DNA from: Metellina segmentata
Taxonomy: Eukaryota > Arthropoda > Arachnida > Araneae > Tetragnathidae
Assembly: GCA_947359465.1 (NCBI GenBank)
Contig: OX375880.1
Coordinates: forward strand, 22,830,714-22,894,713
DNA length: 64,000 bases
Direction of reading: 5' to 3'
The translations under genes were made by a program, and so were the position numbers. Each line of letters opens with the position of its first letter. Within the stretch, counting starts at the first letter, position 1. This document shows, piece by piece, positions 54,357 through 63,190 of this stretch. Under the pieces are notes generated by a model. The model was given only the letters and a program-made list of their open reading frames with translations, did not search any database and was not told where the DNA came from.

Positions 54357-55772
54357 TACTGCTGTTTGTAAAAAAATACAACACCATGAAGGAGTCATCA
54401 GAATTAAATGAAATTTAATACACAAACGACTTGTTTTAGTACAAATAAAAATGAATAAATTTTCAAAGCAAAAAACAATATTAAGTGTCCGAAATCAGTA
54501 TTTGGTGTAGCCACCACGCTCTGGAATAAGTGCTGCTATACGACGTGGCATGGAGTGAAACAGATATTGAATGTCTGCTTGTGGAAGAGAATTCCATATT
54601 GTTTGTATGCGCACCGAAAGTTCGTCTTTTGAAGCTGTAGGACGCGGATCACGAGTGAGACGCCGACCAACCAAATCCCACAAGTGCTCAATAAGCGACA
54701 TATCCGGCGAATAAGCAGACCAAGGAAGAAGTTGCATGTGTTGGGCTGAAAAAAAACCGAACATTCCTTGCAACAGCTGGGAGTGCATTATCCTGTGGAC
54801 AGATAGCTCCAGGAATGCCTTGAAGGAAGGGAACGACTTCGGGCTCTAGCACTTCACGGACGTACCTGTTGCTATTCAGATTAACCTCAATTCGTAGCAG
54901 CTGAGATTGTCCATGATACGAAATCGCACCCCAGACCATAACTCCGGGTGTTCGACCACTATGACGTTCGATAACGCACTCTGGAAGTCAGCGTTCACCG
55001 GCATAGCTTCTAACACGAATGAGGGCATCATGGTTCCACAAATTAAAGCAGGATTCGTTAGAAAAGAGAACTTTTTGCCAATCAGTCCGCCAGGCTCTGT
55101 GCTCATGAGCTCATTGCAGACGCAGCCGATGGTTTGGAGTGAGGGGGATTCTGTATAAAGGAATCCTTACACGCAGTCCACGGTGCAGCAGACGTCGTAG
55201 AATTGACGAAACCGGCATTAGTACACTTGTAGCAGTAGACCAAAGTGCTGTCAACTGTCTGGAGGAAGCTGTACGGTCATTCACCGCCATGTGGACCAGG
55301 TGTCTATCATCGCGCGCTGACGTCGTCTTCCGTCGTCCACTCCCAGTTTTTCGAGTTGTCCGATTCTCGCCGGTCCACTGCTTCCAAACTTGCATCACTG
55401 TGGAACTGTTCCGCTGCACACTAGCTGCTATTGCACGATAGGAAAATCCTCTTTCACGAAGGCCGAGGATTCTCCAACGTTCAAACTCCGTAAGTTGTTG
55501 AAATTTCACCCTATTTCGTCTTGAAGGCATACTTAGGTCTCACTAAACGTTCACCAGTAAAAAATAACCATGCACTATTTTCAACGTCCCACTACAGCCC
55601 TCTATTTATACGCTTTTAGCATCAGTTCAGAGGGCGCTGCTTACATCACGCATGTGTGGTGGTTCTGAAACTTTACTACTTCGCATAACATCCTATAATT
55701 GACATTTGCCGCAAATTTCATTTCATTCGGATGATTCCTTCATGGTGTCGCATTTTTTTACAAACAGCAGTG
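54357..55772 (-). mobile_element. Tc1-like element, full length, broken
   Basis: 1416 bp. The ends TACTGCTGTTTGTAAAAAAA and, read from the right, CACTGCTGTTTGTAAAAAAA sit next to TA on both sides. Sister of 49435-50674. Confidence 0.9.
54495..55530 (-). pseudogene. Tc1-type transposase with frameshifts
   Basis: Starts MPSRRNRVKFQQLTEFERWR and is open for 139 codons, covering both helix-turn-helix domains (STVMQVWKQW, SSILRRLLHRGLR). A frameshift near 55115 follows. LFSNESCFNLW (first catalytic Asp replaced by Asn, or lost), GVMVWGAISYHGQS and GAICPQDNALPAVARNV come next. A second frameshift leads to LLPWSAYSPDMSLIEHLWD (Glu present) and the natural end AALIPERGGYTKY. Not functional. Confidence 0.85.
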
Positions 55773-56139
55773 TATAATTATTAAGTTCTGATAATATTGT
55801 AAGTTGGATCTTCAGAAAAGGGCAAAGAGTTCTTGTTAAGAGTACTGGAAAAAAAATTTTTGGCATCGTAAAAATCATTTTCTTTTTTACTCTTTTCGTA
55901 AAACAACTGAAAAGCATCACCTGTAGTTTCTGCACATTTCAGTTTCATTGAAAGAAGACGCAGAGTGTATATCGACCCTCTCAGGCGAGTGTGTCTCAAG
56001 ATATGCAGTTGAAACTGATTGAATATCGGGTGCTTCAGGGCACTCGAATTCCGTAGAGTGTCCTACGACTCAGGGACATGACCGAACACACCGTTCATTG
56101 AAATTCAATTTTAACAAAAATTCACAAGCTTCAATCCAT
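55773..56139. other. intergenic, nothing recognised
   Basis: No recognised gene or repeat. Confidence 0.5.
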
Positions 56140-56345
56140 TTGAAGGTACATAGTGGGTATGTCCACTCCGCTAGTTGCCTACAAATTGTGGGTGGTGCAG
56201 GTTCAATTTCTTCCTGGTTGTATTCCTTCTGTGTCAATAAAACTTTCCTTGTGTGTGTTTGTCCATTACTTGATATTGCCTGCCTTGTGTCTGGCGCAGC
56301 GTGGTCAAATATGCCATAACTCCACCCCCAATTGAGAGTAACTCA
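56140..56345 (+). mobile_element. SINE-C copy 2
   Basis: GGTATGTCCACTCCGCTAGT, box B-like CAGGTTCAATTTCTTCCTG, GTGTCAATAAAACTTTCCTT, TGTGTGTTTGTCCATTACTT and TCTGGCGCAGCGTGGTCAAA match copy 1 in order. Confidence 0.75.
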
Positions 56346-57067
56346 AGGTCATACCAGAACGGGACTCGAACACGAGAGGGTGTTCGAAAATATGGAAACG
56401 TTCTCGAATATTGGGGGAAGGTCAGACGGGGAGAAATGCCAACGCTAAAAAAAGAGACGGAGGCTCTTTTTGGTTGTGGCCAGCCATTTCCAAATATATG
56501 GTAACTACACAGTAAAACGATGTACCATCGACGAATTGAATGAAGGAAAAATAAACGAAGTTACCAAACAGAATACGGCTGCCTTTACTGTGTCCTTCAC
56601 CAATAATAGAAATCTCTAGATTCCAGAAGGAAAGAACCACCTGATTCCAAAAGAAGGAACCTGCATATCCAGATGCCTTACTTTAACCTGGCGGTCACTA
56701 TATATAAAGGTATGTCCGTATTTCTATCCGATACCGATTGAGAATTCCACTTAATTCCGATCGAACTTGTGTTCAAAACTGGATATTGGTATCCAGATCA
56801 AAATTGGGTATAATAACCAGTACAGTCATCGATAATTTTTCGTTTATTTTCAAATTATAAAAATGCTTTTCAATTTGTCTACGATATTGAATTACTATTC
56901 AGACGAATATTTTTGGAATAAAATAGAAAACGAGATCTTTCTGTATTTCTTAATAAGTTATAAAAATGAGTTCTTAGTCCTTTTCTTAGAATCAAGGAGT
57001 GTTCTCAACTGTTGATTTTAGTTCTACAAGTAGAAGCCTTGATAATTTTTTCGACTTTCCTTGTTTC
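56346..57067. other. intergenic, nothing recognised
   Basis: No recognised gene. Confidence 0.5.
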
Positions 57068-57275
57068 AGGTGGTTTTATAGTGGGTTTGCCCACTGCAAT
57101 AGCAACCTGTGAACTGAAAGCGTGCAAGTTCGATTCCTTCCTGTGTATATATATATATTTGTGTGTCATTAAAACTTTTATTGTGTGCGTATGTCCATTT
57201 ACTTGAAGTTTCCTGTCTTATGTTCGTCGCAGCTAGGCCATATATGATCCTTGCACCATAAAAACAACCGACCTT
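57068..57275 (+). mobile_element. SINE-C copy 3
   Basis: TGGGTTTGCCCACTGCAATA, box B-like GCAAGTTCGATTCCTTCCTG, CATTAAAACTTTTATTGTGT and TCGTCGCAGCTAGGCCATAT are in the same order as copies 1 and 2. A TA run is inserted after box B. Confidence 0.75.
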
Positions 57276-57541
57276 GTTGCGTGTAGTTAGGAAAGCTCCT
57301 GTATAGGGATGGCTTTATAATTCTCTGTAAAGGAAGATATTTGTTGAATCATAGCTTGTAGAGTAATAAAGACTGTCCCATGATACCTGTAGCCAGAGGA
57401 ATGTGAATGGTCTGTTCCAATCGGAGCACCTGGACAAACGGATTATTCTCCTGCAGGTCCCAGGTTACTGTCTATGGAAATGAATAGGCGTACTTACTTT
57501 CAAAGAAAGGCGCTCGGGTGATTCTGTCTGACAACGTTGCA

Positions 57542-57819
57542 ACAACCTTTCATGCTGTAAAACTCTGAAAAACTCTTTGCTTCAGAAAATAACCACGTAA
57601 TACACCCTCAAGCATTGACTTCTAATCAAATAGACAACCTTTCATGCTGTAAAACTCTGAAAAACTCTTTGCTTCAGAAAATAACCACGTAATACACCCT
57701 CAAGCATTGACTTCTAATCAAATAAACAACCTTCCACGCTGTAAAACTCTGAAAAACTCTTTGCTTAAGAAAATAACCACGTAATACACCCTCAAGCACT
57801 GACTTCTAATCAAATAGAC
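57542..57819. repeat. 92-bp minisatellite, three units
   Basis: Units start at 57542, 57634 and 57726 with ACAACCTTYCAYGCTGTAAA and end CTTCTAATCAAATA. The first two are almost identical; the third has about five changes. Confidence 0.95.
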
Positions 57820-58536
57820 AGGCGTAGTCGCTGTCGTAAGATCTCAGGAGAGTAAGAAGTTTGAGCTTACGCGAAGCGCAGACTTTTCAATCACACTGAA
57901 TAATCGCATCAACCAATAAATGATATCTTCCCCATTACGATTCACACTTTTCCCCACAATCATACTACAGCTCTTTAAACTTAGCTACAAGAAGAAACAG
58001 GCATGAAGAGCAAGCATGAAGCTGCTTGCACATTCTCCGTATATTACATTAAAAGGTCGATGCCACCGAGTGAAATCTAAATGCTGGAGAAAGTATTCTT
58101 TAGTTTCCCTCCATGTCTTATTTCGCCCGAAGGCTGTTGCGCTATTTAGACTCCATACTCGATTGCCTTGGATCTCATCTTTTTCGTCTGGAAATGTTCC
58201 CCGAGTTCTTTCTGATTTATTGAGTAGATCTTACCTCCTCAGTTGCGTGTTCTGCGTAAAACCAGGACAGAGCGAAACGTCTTTTTATGGAGGTCTAATG
58301 TCTAATACCACCCTTAAATATAATTACTTCTCAGCTTCTTTTTTGTGCATTCTTGTTTTCAAAGTCTTGTAATGCAGTTGGAAATATAAAAAAACTGTTC
58401 TTCCCGTAGTTATTCTACAGGTGGCATAATATTTGACTTTTCGGCAAAACATACTTTATGTGTCTAATACCTTTATAGTTAGTTAATATTCGATTAATGA
58501 AAAAATTAAATTTAATATTTGTTACTTATCTATGTA

Positions 58537-58540
<4 letters not shown>
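57820..58540. other. intergenic, nothing recognised
   Basis: A 118-codon open frame at 58016-58372 has no recognisable domain, signal or splice context and is probably chance. Confidence 0.5.

Positions 58541-58567
<27 letters not shown>
58541..58567. repeat. TA microsatellite, left side of insertion
   Basis: (TA)n run interrupted by the transposon that starts at 58568; the run continues at 60071-60112. Confidence 0.95.
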
Positions 58568-60067
58568 CAGGGTGGTCCCGAATTCATGGTACAAACTTTA
58601 ATGGTAGGTACAGGACATTGTAACAATGATTTATTGTATAGGAATGTATAGTCGCAAGTGACGCGGTGAGGCGAAAACAGGGGAAATAACGGCCGAAAGG
58701 AAAAACAAAGATTTTATTGAAAGCGTTGTTGACAAGTGTCATGTTTACAGTAATTGTTCAAAATTGCGTCCACCAGTATCGATACATGCTTGACAGCGTC
58801 GGTGGAGCGATTGGCGTACACGTTCAAAGATGCCTGGTATTTCACGCACACCTGCAGCAGCTACAGATAAGCGAGCGACGAGATTCTCATCTGAGTCAAC
58901 TGGAGTCTCATAAACAAGATGCTTTAGATGTCCCCATAAAAAGTAATCGAGGCTCGATAAATCGGGAGATCGGGGTGGCCAAGGGACTGGTCCACCACGC
59001 CCAATCCATCGAGTACCAAACGTGGCATTCAGGTAATTCCGTACATCAATGCTGAAGTGTGCTGGCGCCCCATCGTGCTGAAACCACATGCGGTTACGAA
59101 TGGCGATCGGAACATCATGCAGCAGTTGTGGTAACACTTCTTTCAGAAAAATAAGATAGCTTCCGCCAGTGAGCCGCGTGGGTAGTAAGTATGGGCCAAT
59201 CAAAAAGTCGTTCACAATACCAGCCCACACATTAATACTGAAACGTTGTTGAAACGCATGTCGACGCGTTGCATGTGGATTATCGGTTGCCCACACATGG
59301 GAATTGTGCGCATTAAAGACACCCTCGCGTGAAAATGTCGCTTCATCTGTAAATAGCACATAATCTACGAAATCCGGCTGCAACGCACATTGCTGCATCA
59401 CCCACAGGCAGAAGTTCACGCGGCGAGGATAATCTGCCGGATTCAATGCTTGTACTTTCTGAAAATGGAAGGGGTGTAAGCGATTTTCGTTTAACACTCT
59501 GCATACAGTCTGATGACTCACACCTACGTCACGCGCAACAGTTCTTGTGCTTGACTCGGGTCTATCAGCCACAATGTTCAAGATGCTTTCTTCCAGCCTT
59601 GGAGTGCGTACAGCTCTTACTCGGCCAGCGCCATGTCTGTTGACGTCGAACGCACCTGTTTCACAAAGTTGACGATGTAACCGTTGAAAAATTCTATGAT
59701 CCGGCATTCGTCGATCAGGATACTCCGCGCGATACATTCGTAACGCAGCTCTGCCGTTACCATTTGCACGGCCGTACATGTAATGCATGTCTGCTTTTTC
59801 TGCATACGTAAAGTCACCCATCGTCTACGGCAGCACAATTGTGAATGGCGCTTTTCCCTACTGCGATGCATCATGTTCAACAGCGGCTAGACATCTACTG
59901 CCCTCTACCGGCAATGATACCAACCGATCACTCCATTTCTCTTTCCTTTTATTTCCCCTGTTTACGCCTCACCGCGTCACTTGCGACTATACATTCCTAT
60001 ACAATAAATCATTGTTACAATGTCCTGTACCTACCATTAAAGTTTGTACCATGAATTCGGGACCACC

Positions 60068-60070
<3 letters not shown>
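58568..60070 (-). mobile_element. intact mariner-like DD41D transposon
   Basis: 1503 bp. Inverted repeats of 121 bp (58568-58688 and 59950-60070) differ at a single position (GGCGAAAACAG against GGCGTAAACAG). They begin CAGGGTGGTCCCGAATTCAT and are flanked by TA inside a TA microsatellite. The transposase gene is uninterrupted. Long, nearly identical ends plus an open gene indicate a recent insertion. Confidence 0.95.
58745..59821 (-). CDS. mariner-type transposase, complete
   Basis: A 358-residue transposase that would excise and reinsert its own element using a three-aspartate active site. Residues 1-55 (MGDFTYAEKADMHYMYGRAN) look like the DUF4817-type amino domain common in arthropod mariner relatives. 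A helix-turn-helix is around 96-112 (RDVGVSHQTVCRVLNE). Catalytic residues are Asp 159 (LFTDEATF), Asp 250 (WFQHDGAPAHFS) and Asp 292 (RSPDLSSLDYFLWGHL). The spacing of 41 residues between the last two places it with DD41D mariner-like elements. ATG and stop lie between the two 121-bp repeats. No disabling change is visible. Confidence 0.92.
   Translation of the reverse strand: MGDFTYAEKADMHYMYGRANGNGRAALRMYRAEYPDRRMPDHRIFQRLHRQLCETGAFDVNRHGAGRVRAVRTPRLEESILNIVADRPESSTRTVARDVGVSHQTVCRVLNENRLHPFHFQKVQALNPADYPRRVNFCLWVMQQCALQPDFVDYVLFTDEATFSREGVFNAHNSHVWATDNPHATRRHAFQQRFSINVWAGIVNDFLIGPYLLPTRLTGGSYLIFLKEVLPQLLHDVPIAIRNRMWFQHDGAPAHFSIDVRNYLNATFGTRWIGRGGPVPWPPRSPDLSSLDYFLWGHLKHLVYETPVDSDENLVARLSVAAAGVREIPGIFERVRQSLHRRCQACIDTGGRNFEQLL

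Positions 60071-60112
<42 letters not shown>
60071..60112. repeat. TA microsatellite, right side of insertion
   Basis: (TA)n of about 20 units continuing the run at 58541. Confidence 0.95.
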
Positions 60113-60114
<2 letters not shown>

Positions 60115-60274
60115 GAATTTGTTTTTCTTATCAATTTACCTTCCTGGTGGTTTATGTTTGCGTCTGAAGTGGTGACTAAAAAAAAAAAGACCAGCCTCTG
60201 ATGCAGAAACCTGTTGCATATTGTCTCCAGTTATAGATAAAGACAGTTTGTTTTTCAACTTGGATCTTCCTTGG

Positions 60275-60332
60275 TAATTGGTAATTTTTTAGTTAACGTC
60301 GTATTAGAGCAACACAACGGGCTATTGACGAC
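60275..60332 (-). mobile_element. SINE-A, 58-bp 5'-truncated insertion
   Basis: Only the last 58 bp of SINE-A are present (ATTGGTAATTTTTTAGTTAA, CAACACAACGGGCTATTGAC). The flanks are a perfect 14-bp duplication TGGATCTTCCTTGG (60261-60274 and 60333-60346). Confidence 0.92.
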
Positions 60333-60346
60333 TGGATCTTCCTTGG

Positions 60347-60615
60347 AGTCAAAGATACAGTTTTTTTCTCGACGACATATCCCGTCATTAGCAAAACTGA
60401 CCAGATCGTGATGGACGTGACATCACGTCGAAACCACTTGGAGGGTTGAGTGATCTCTTTAGCCGACAACACGTGTGTTCACTTCAGAATGCGAAGTGAC
60501 AATAACGAGTCTCTCTCGAAGTGTTTTACAATATGTCTCTTGATTTCACGAAGTGAATTTCCTTATTCATCTACGACTCGGATTATGAAACACACAATGG
60601 AGAAAATTCCCAAGC
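60347..60615. other. intergenic, nothing recognised
   Basis: No recognised gene. Confidence 0.5.
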
Positions 60616-60632
60616 TAGGCAGGCAGAAGAGG

Positions 60633-60947
60633 TAAGGTAATTTTAATTAACGTCGTACTATAGCAACAGGCTATTGACGACGGTCCGGTATCAATCCCTT
60701 AAGGGAAACATCCGTGGATAACACCACGTAATTTTGAACCACGGTCAGATGACGAGACAACCCCTGAGCTGGCACCTCACTATCCAAACTTCCACATCAA
60801 CCCAACGTGAGGACTTTCGCCACGACATATTTAAGGTACACCAGCCGCCTCTACACCATACGCTTACAAATATCCATGCACTGACCCGAATTCGAACCAG
60901 GAACATTCCGATCTTTAGGCTACCTTCACCACCAGACAGGTTGGTTG
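60633..60947 (-). mobile_element. SINE-A, near full length
   Basis: A minus-strand copy from the TTAATTAACGTCGTACTATA tail to a complete but altered head (AATTCGAACCAGGAACATTC, CCAGACAGGTTGGTTGGC). It is the left half of a tandem unit continued at 60948-61194. Confidence 0.85.
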
Positions 60948-61194
60948 GCAGGCAGGCTGAAGAAATCAGAGATAAAGCTTTGAAGGATACACTTTCTAAA
61001 ATTCCGGCTACCCTTACCTGTTGCCGCCTTCAGATAGGAGACTGGACATGGCTGCCTAGACAAACACATGCATAGACTCAAAAGTTTCAAGTCCATATTG
61101 TGTCCTGTGTGGAGGTAGTGACAAAATGGACTCCACTCACCTTGGGGTTTTCCCAAACTTGTCGGGAGGCATTTTTCAAAGATACAGGAAGGAA
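60948..61194 (+). pseudogene. LINE carboxy-end fragment, unit 1
   Basis: Plus-strand scraps read ETGHGCLDKHMHRLKSFKS and, in another frame, MDSTHLGVFPNLSGGIF-like words. These resemble the RLxTGHDCLxxHLHRxxxxxSPxCPLC segment downstream of RNase H in arthropod LINEs. The frame is broken. It is repeated at 61434-61688. Confidence 0.55.
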
Positions 61195-61433
61195 TGGTAA
61201 TGATAATTTTAATTAACGTCATACTAGAGCAACATAACGGGCTATTGACGACGGTCCGAGATCAATTCTAAACTTCGGCATCAATCAACGTGGGGACTTC
61301 CGGCCACCGCAGATTTAGGGTGCAACAGCCACCTGTACATCATACGCATACATATATCCATGCACTGACCCGAATTCGAACCAGGAACCTTCCGATCTCG
61401 AGGCTACCTTCACCACCATACCGGTTGGTCGGG
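61195..61433 (-). mobile_element. SINE-A copy with internal deletion
   Basis: Minus-strand SINE-A with the middle of the body missing (GGTCCGAGATCAATTC joins TAAACTTCGGCATCAA). The head is recognisable (AATTCGAACCAGGAACCTTC, CCATACCGGTTGGTCGG). Confidence 0.85.
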
Positions 61434-61688
61434 GCAAGCAGGCAGAAGAAATCAAAGATAAAGCTTGGAGTGATACTCTTTCTAAAATTCGTCTATCTTC
61501 GTCGAGATGCTGTTGCAGTCTTCAGATAGGAGACTGGACATGACTGCCTAGACAAACACATGCATAGACTAAAAAGTTTCAAGTCCAAATTGTGTCCTGT
61601 GTGGAGGTAGGGACGAAATGGACTCCACCCCCCTGGTGTTTTTCCAAACTTGTCGGGAGGCATTTTTCAAAGATATAGGAAGGTAATG
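61434..61688 (+). pseudogene. LINE carboxy-end fragment, unit 2
   Basis: Direct repeat of 60948-61194 at an offset of 486 bp: shared GAAGAAATCARAGATAAAGC, GATAGGAGACTGGACATGRC and CCAAACTTGTCGGGAGGCAT. Differences are scattered throughout, so the duplication is not very recent. Confidence 0.6.
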
Positions 61689-62100
61689 GCAATGGTAATT
61701 TTAATTAACGTCGTACTAGAACAACACAGCGGGCTATTGACACCGGTTCGGGATCAGTCTCCTAGAGGAAAGATCCGAGGACAACACGGAATTTTGAACT
61801 ACAGTCAGATGACGCCACGTCAAGAGGTAAAAAGGTATTGCAAGGAACTTCTAAATAAATTGGCATGGACTTCTTTGGTCAGTTGGTGTTTCAGTTAACA
61901 ATTATAGGCTCATGTAACAAAAATGTATTGTATATGTTCAATACATTTGTATAGTATATAGCTGTAAACTAAAAAGTGATGCTTCAAAAATTGAATAAGC
62001 TAATTGAACTCTAAGATTTATTTTACGAGCGCTGTTCACATGTGTGTGCTAAGTAGATCACCGTGGAAATCAATGTACAGTTGGTCTTCGGAAGATATAG
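61689..62100 (-). repeat. SINE-A piece within a longer repeat
   Basis: A minus-strand SINE-A 3' part (61695-61815) runs into GATGACGCCACGTCAAGAGG, TCAATACATTTGTATAGTAT, TGTAAACTAAAAAGTGATGC and AGCGCTGTTCACATGTGTG. The same order of sequence is found, split by insertions, at 28443-28660, 30102-30131, 32789-32810 and 35276-35375. This copy therefore serves as the unoccupied version. Confidence 0.75.
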
Positions 62101-62329
62101 GAAGACAAAAGATCTTCCAAGTCTTTATACTGAATTAACAGCTGGTTATTTATGTTTTTTTTTTTAAATCTCGATTTGGGGGATGTTTTGTCCCTTGAAA
62201 CATATCTCCACGTTTGTGTGCTGTGTTTTACTCTGGCAAATGAATGTGTTTCAAGTGCCGCTGAAAAAAAATACGCTCTTCTAAATTTCTTAGACTTAAG
62301 CAACACGTTTCATATAATTTTACGATGAA
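62101..62329. other. AT-rich spacer before GC-rich block
   Basis: No feature. Confidence 0.5.
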
Positions 62330-63014
62330 GTGCGAAAAGTGACGCAATTAACAGCCGAGCAAATGCAACTCAAGCTTGTATCATCCTCGCAAACGTTTCT
62401 CGCAACTCCCACCGGATTGCGTTTCAGGACACACTTGTCGACTTGGCGAGCAGTCGCAGCAGAGGGCCGCCAATTCCGGCGACGCGGAGCCGGTTACCCG
62501 GCAACCCCTCCTCCCCCAACCGCCGGAATCTCCGAAGAGCGGCAACATTCTTCCCTCGCATCCTCACTCACCTCCTCAACCATTCCAGCCTCTCAATCCA
62601 GTCGGCGAGAGCGTAATATCTCGGCGGTCTCCCCGTCAAAAATAAAGCGTTTGGCGCGCATCCACCGTTTTTCCACGCTAATCTATTTTTGAGATTTTTC
62701 CGTTTCCACCCTCGCAAAAATCCGGCCGGCAGTCGGATTCCACCCTGCAGTCCGTTGTTTCCCCCGCTGTCTCTCCGCCGCGGCTGTTGATCCGTGCACC
62801 TGCACCGACCGGACTGAGAGAGAGGCTCTCCGGTTGTCTTTTTTCCTTCCCGGATTTCTGGAGTCCACACCGGCAGACGATAAATTGACATGTGCAGTTG
62901 AGAGGTTGCAGAGCACTCGATGGTCCATCAAGCGGAGTAGATTCCGTTTTATCCCTCTCTGGACAGTTCGGATTCAGAAACGACTATTTTTTTGAAAGAT
63001 GCGCGCATGAAATC
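62330..63014 (+). promoter_or_regulatory. CpG-rich block, possible promoter and first exon
   Basis: The only long unique segment in the window that is both GC-rich and CpG-rich (for example TTCCGGCGACGCGGAGCCGG, CGCCGCGGCTGTTGATCC) and not a recognised repeat. It ends with a strong donor, AATC|GTAAGT, at 63015, after which the sequence returns to AT-rich. The frames inside (62330-62692, 62376-62645 and minus-strand ones) overlap each other and show no domain, as expected of GC-rich non-coding sequence. It could be the 5' untranslated exon and promoter of a gene beginning here and running right. No TATA or initiator could be fixed. Confidence 0.4.
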
Positions 63015-63190
63015 GTAAGTGTTGCCAAATTCTGAAAGAAAAATATCGACATTTTTTTTTGTTCAGTTGATTGAATGCATTCGAATAAATAATATTCGTA
63101 TCGTAATTCGTATCGATATCGTCAGTGTTGCCAAATTCTGAAAGGAAAATATCTTAATTTTTTTTAATGTATTGGAATAAATAATATTGT
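63014..63190. repeat. direct repeat pair next to the donor site
   Basis: AGTGTTGCCAAATTCTGAAA occurs at 63018 and 63123, each followed by a similar T-rich stretch and GAATAAATAATATT. Period about 105 bp. Confidence 0.8.

Noticed and set aside
57542..57819. CRISPR-like array
   Set aside because: Units are directly abutting 92-bp tandem repeats with no spacers, in a eukaryotic genome; a minisatellite.
58016..58372. A 118-codon hypothetical gene
   Set aside because: No recognisable domain, no splice or polyadenylation context; treated as chance.
59787..60167. A 126-codon plus-strand frame over the right end of the mariner-like element
   Set aside because: It runs through the inverted repeat and the TA microsatellite, giving an Ile/Tyr run; a shadow of the element.
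62330..62931. Proteins encoded in the CpG-rich block (both strands)
   Set aside because: Several overlapping frames on both strands, no domain or codon signal; long frames are expected by chance in GC-rich sequence.
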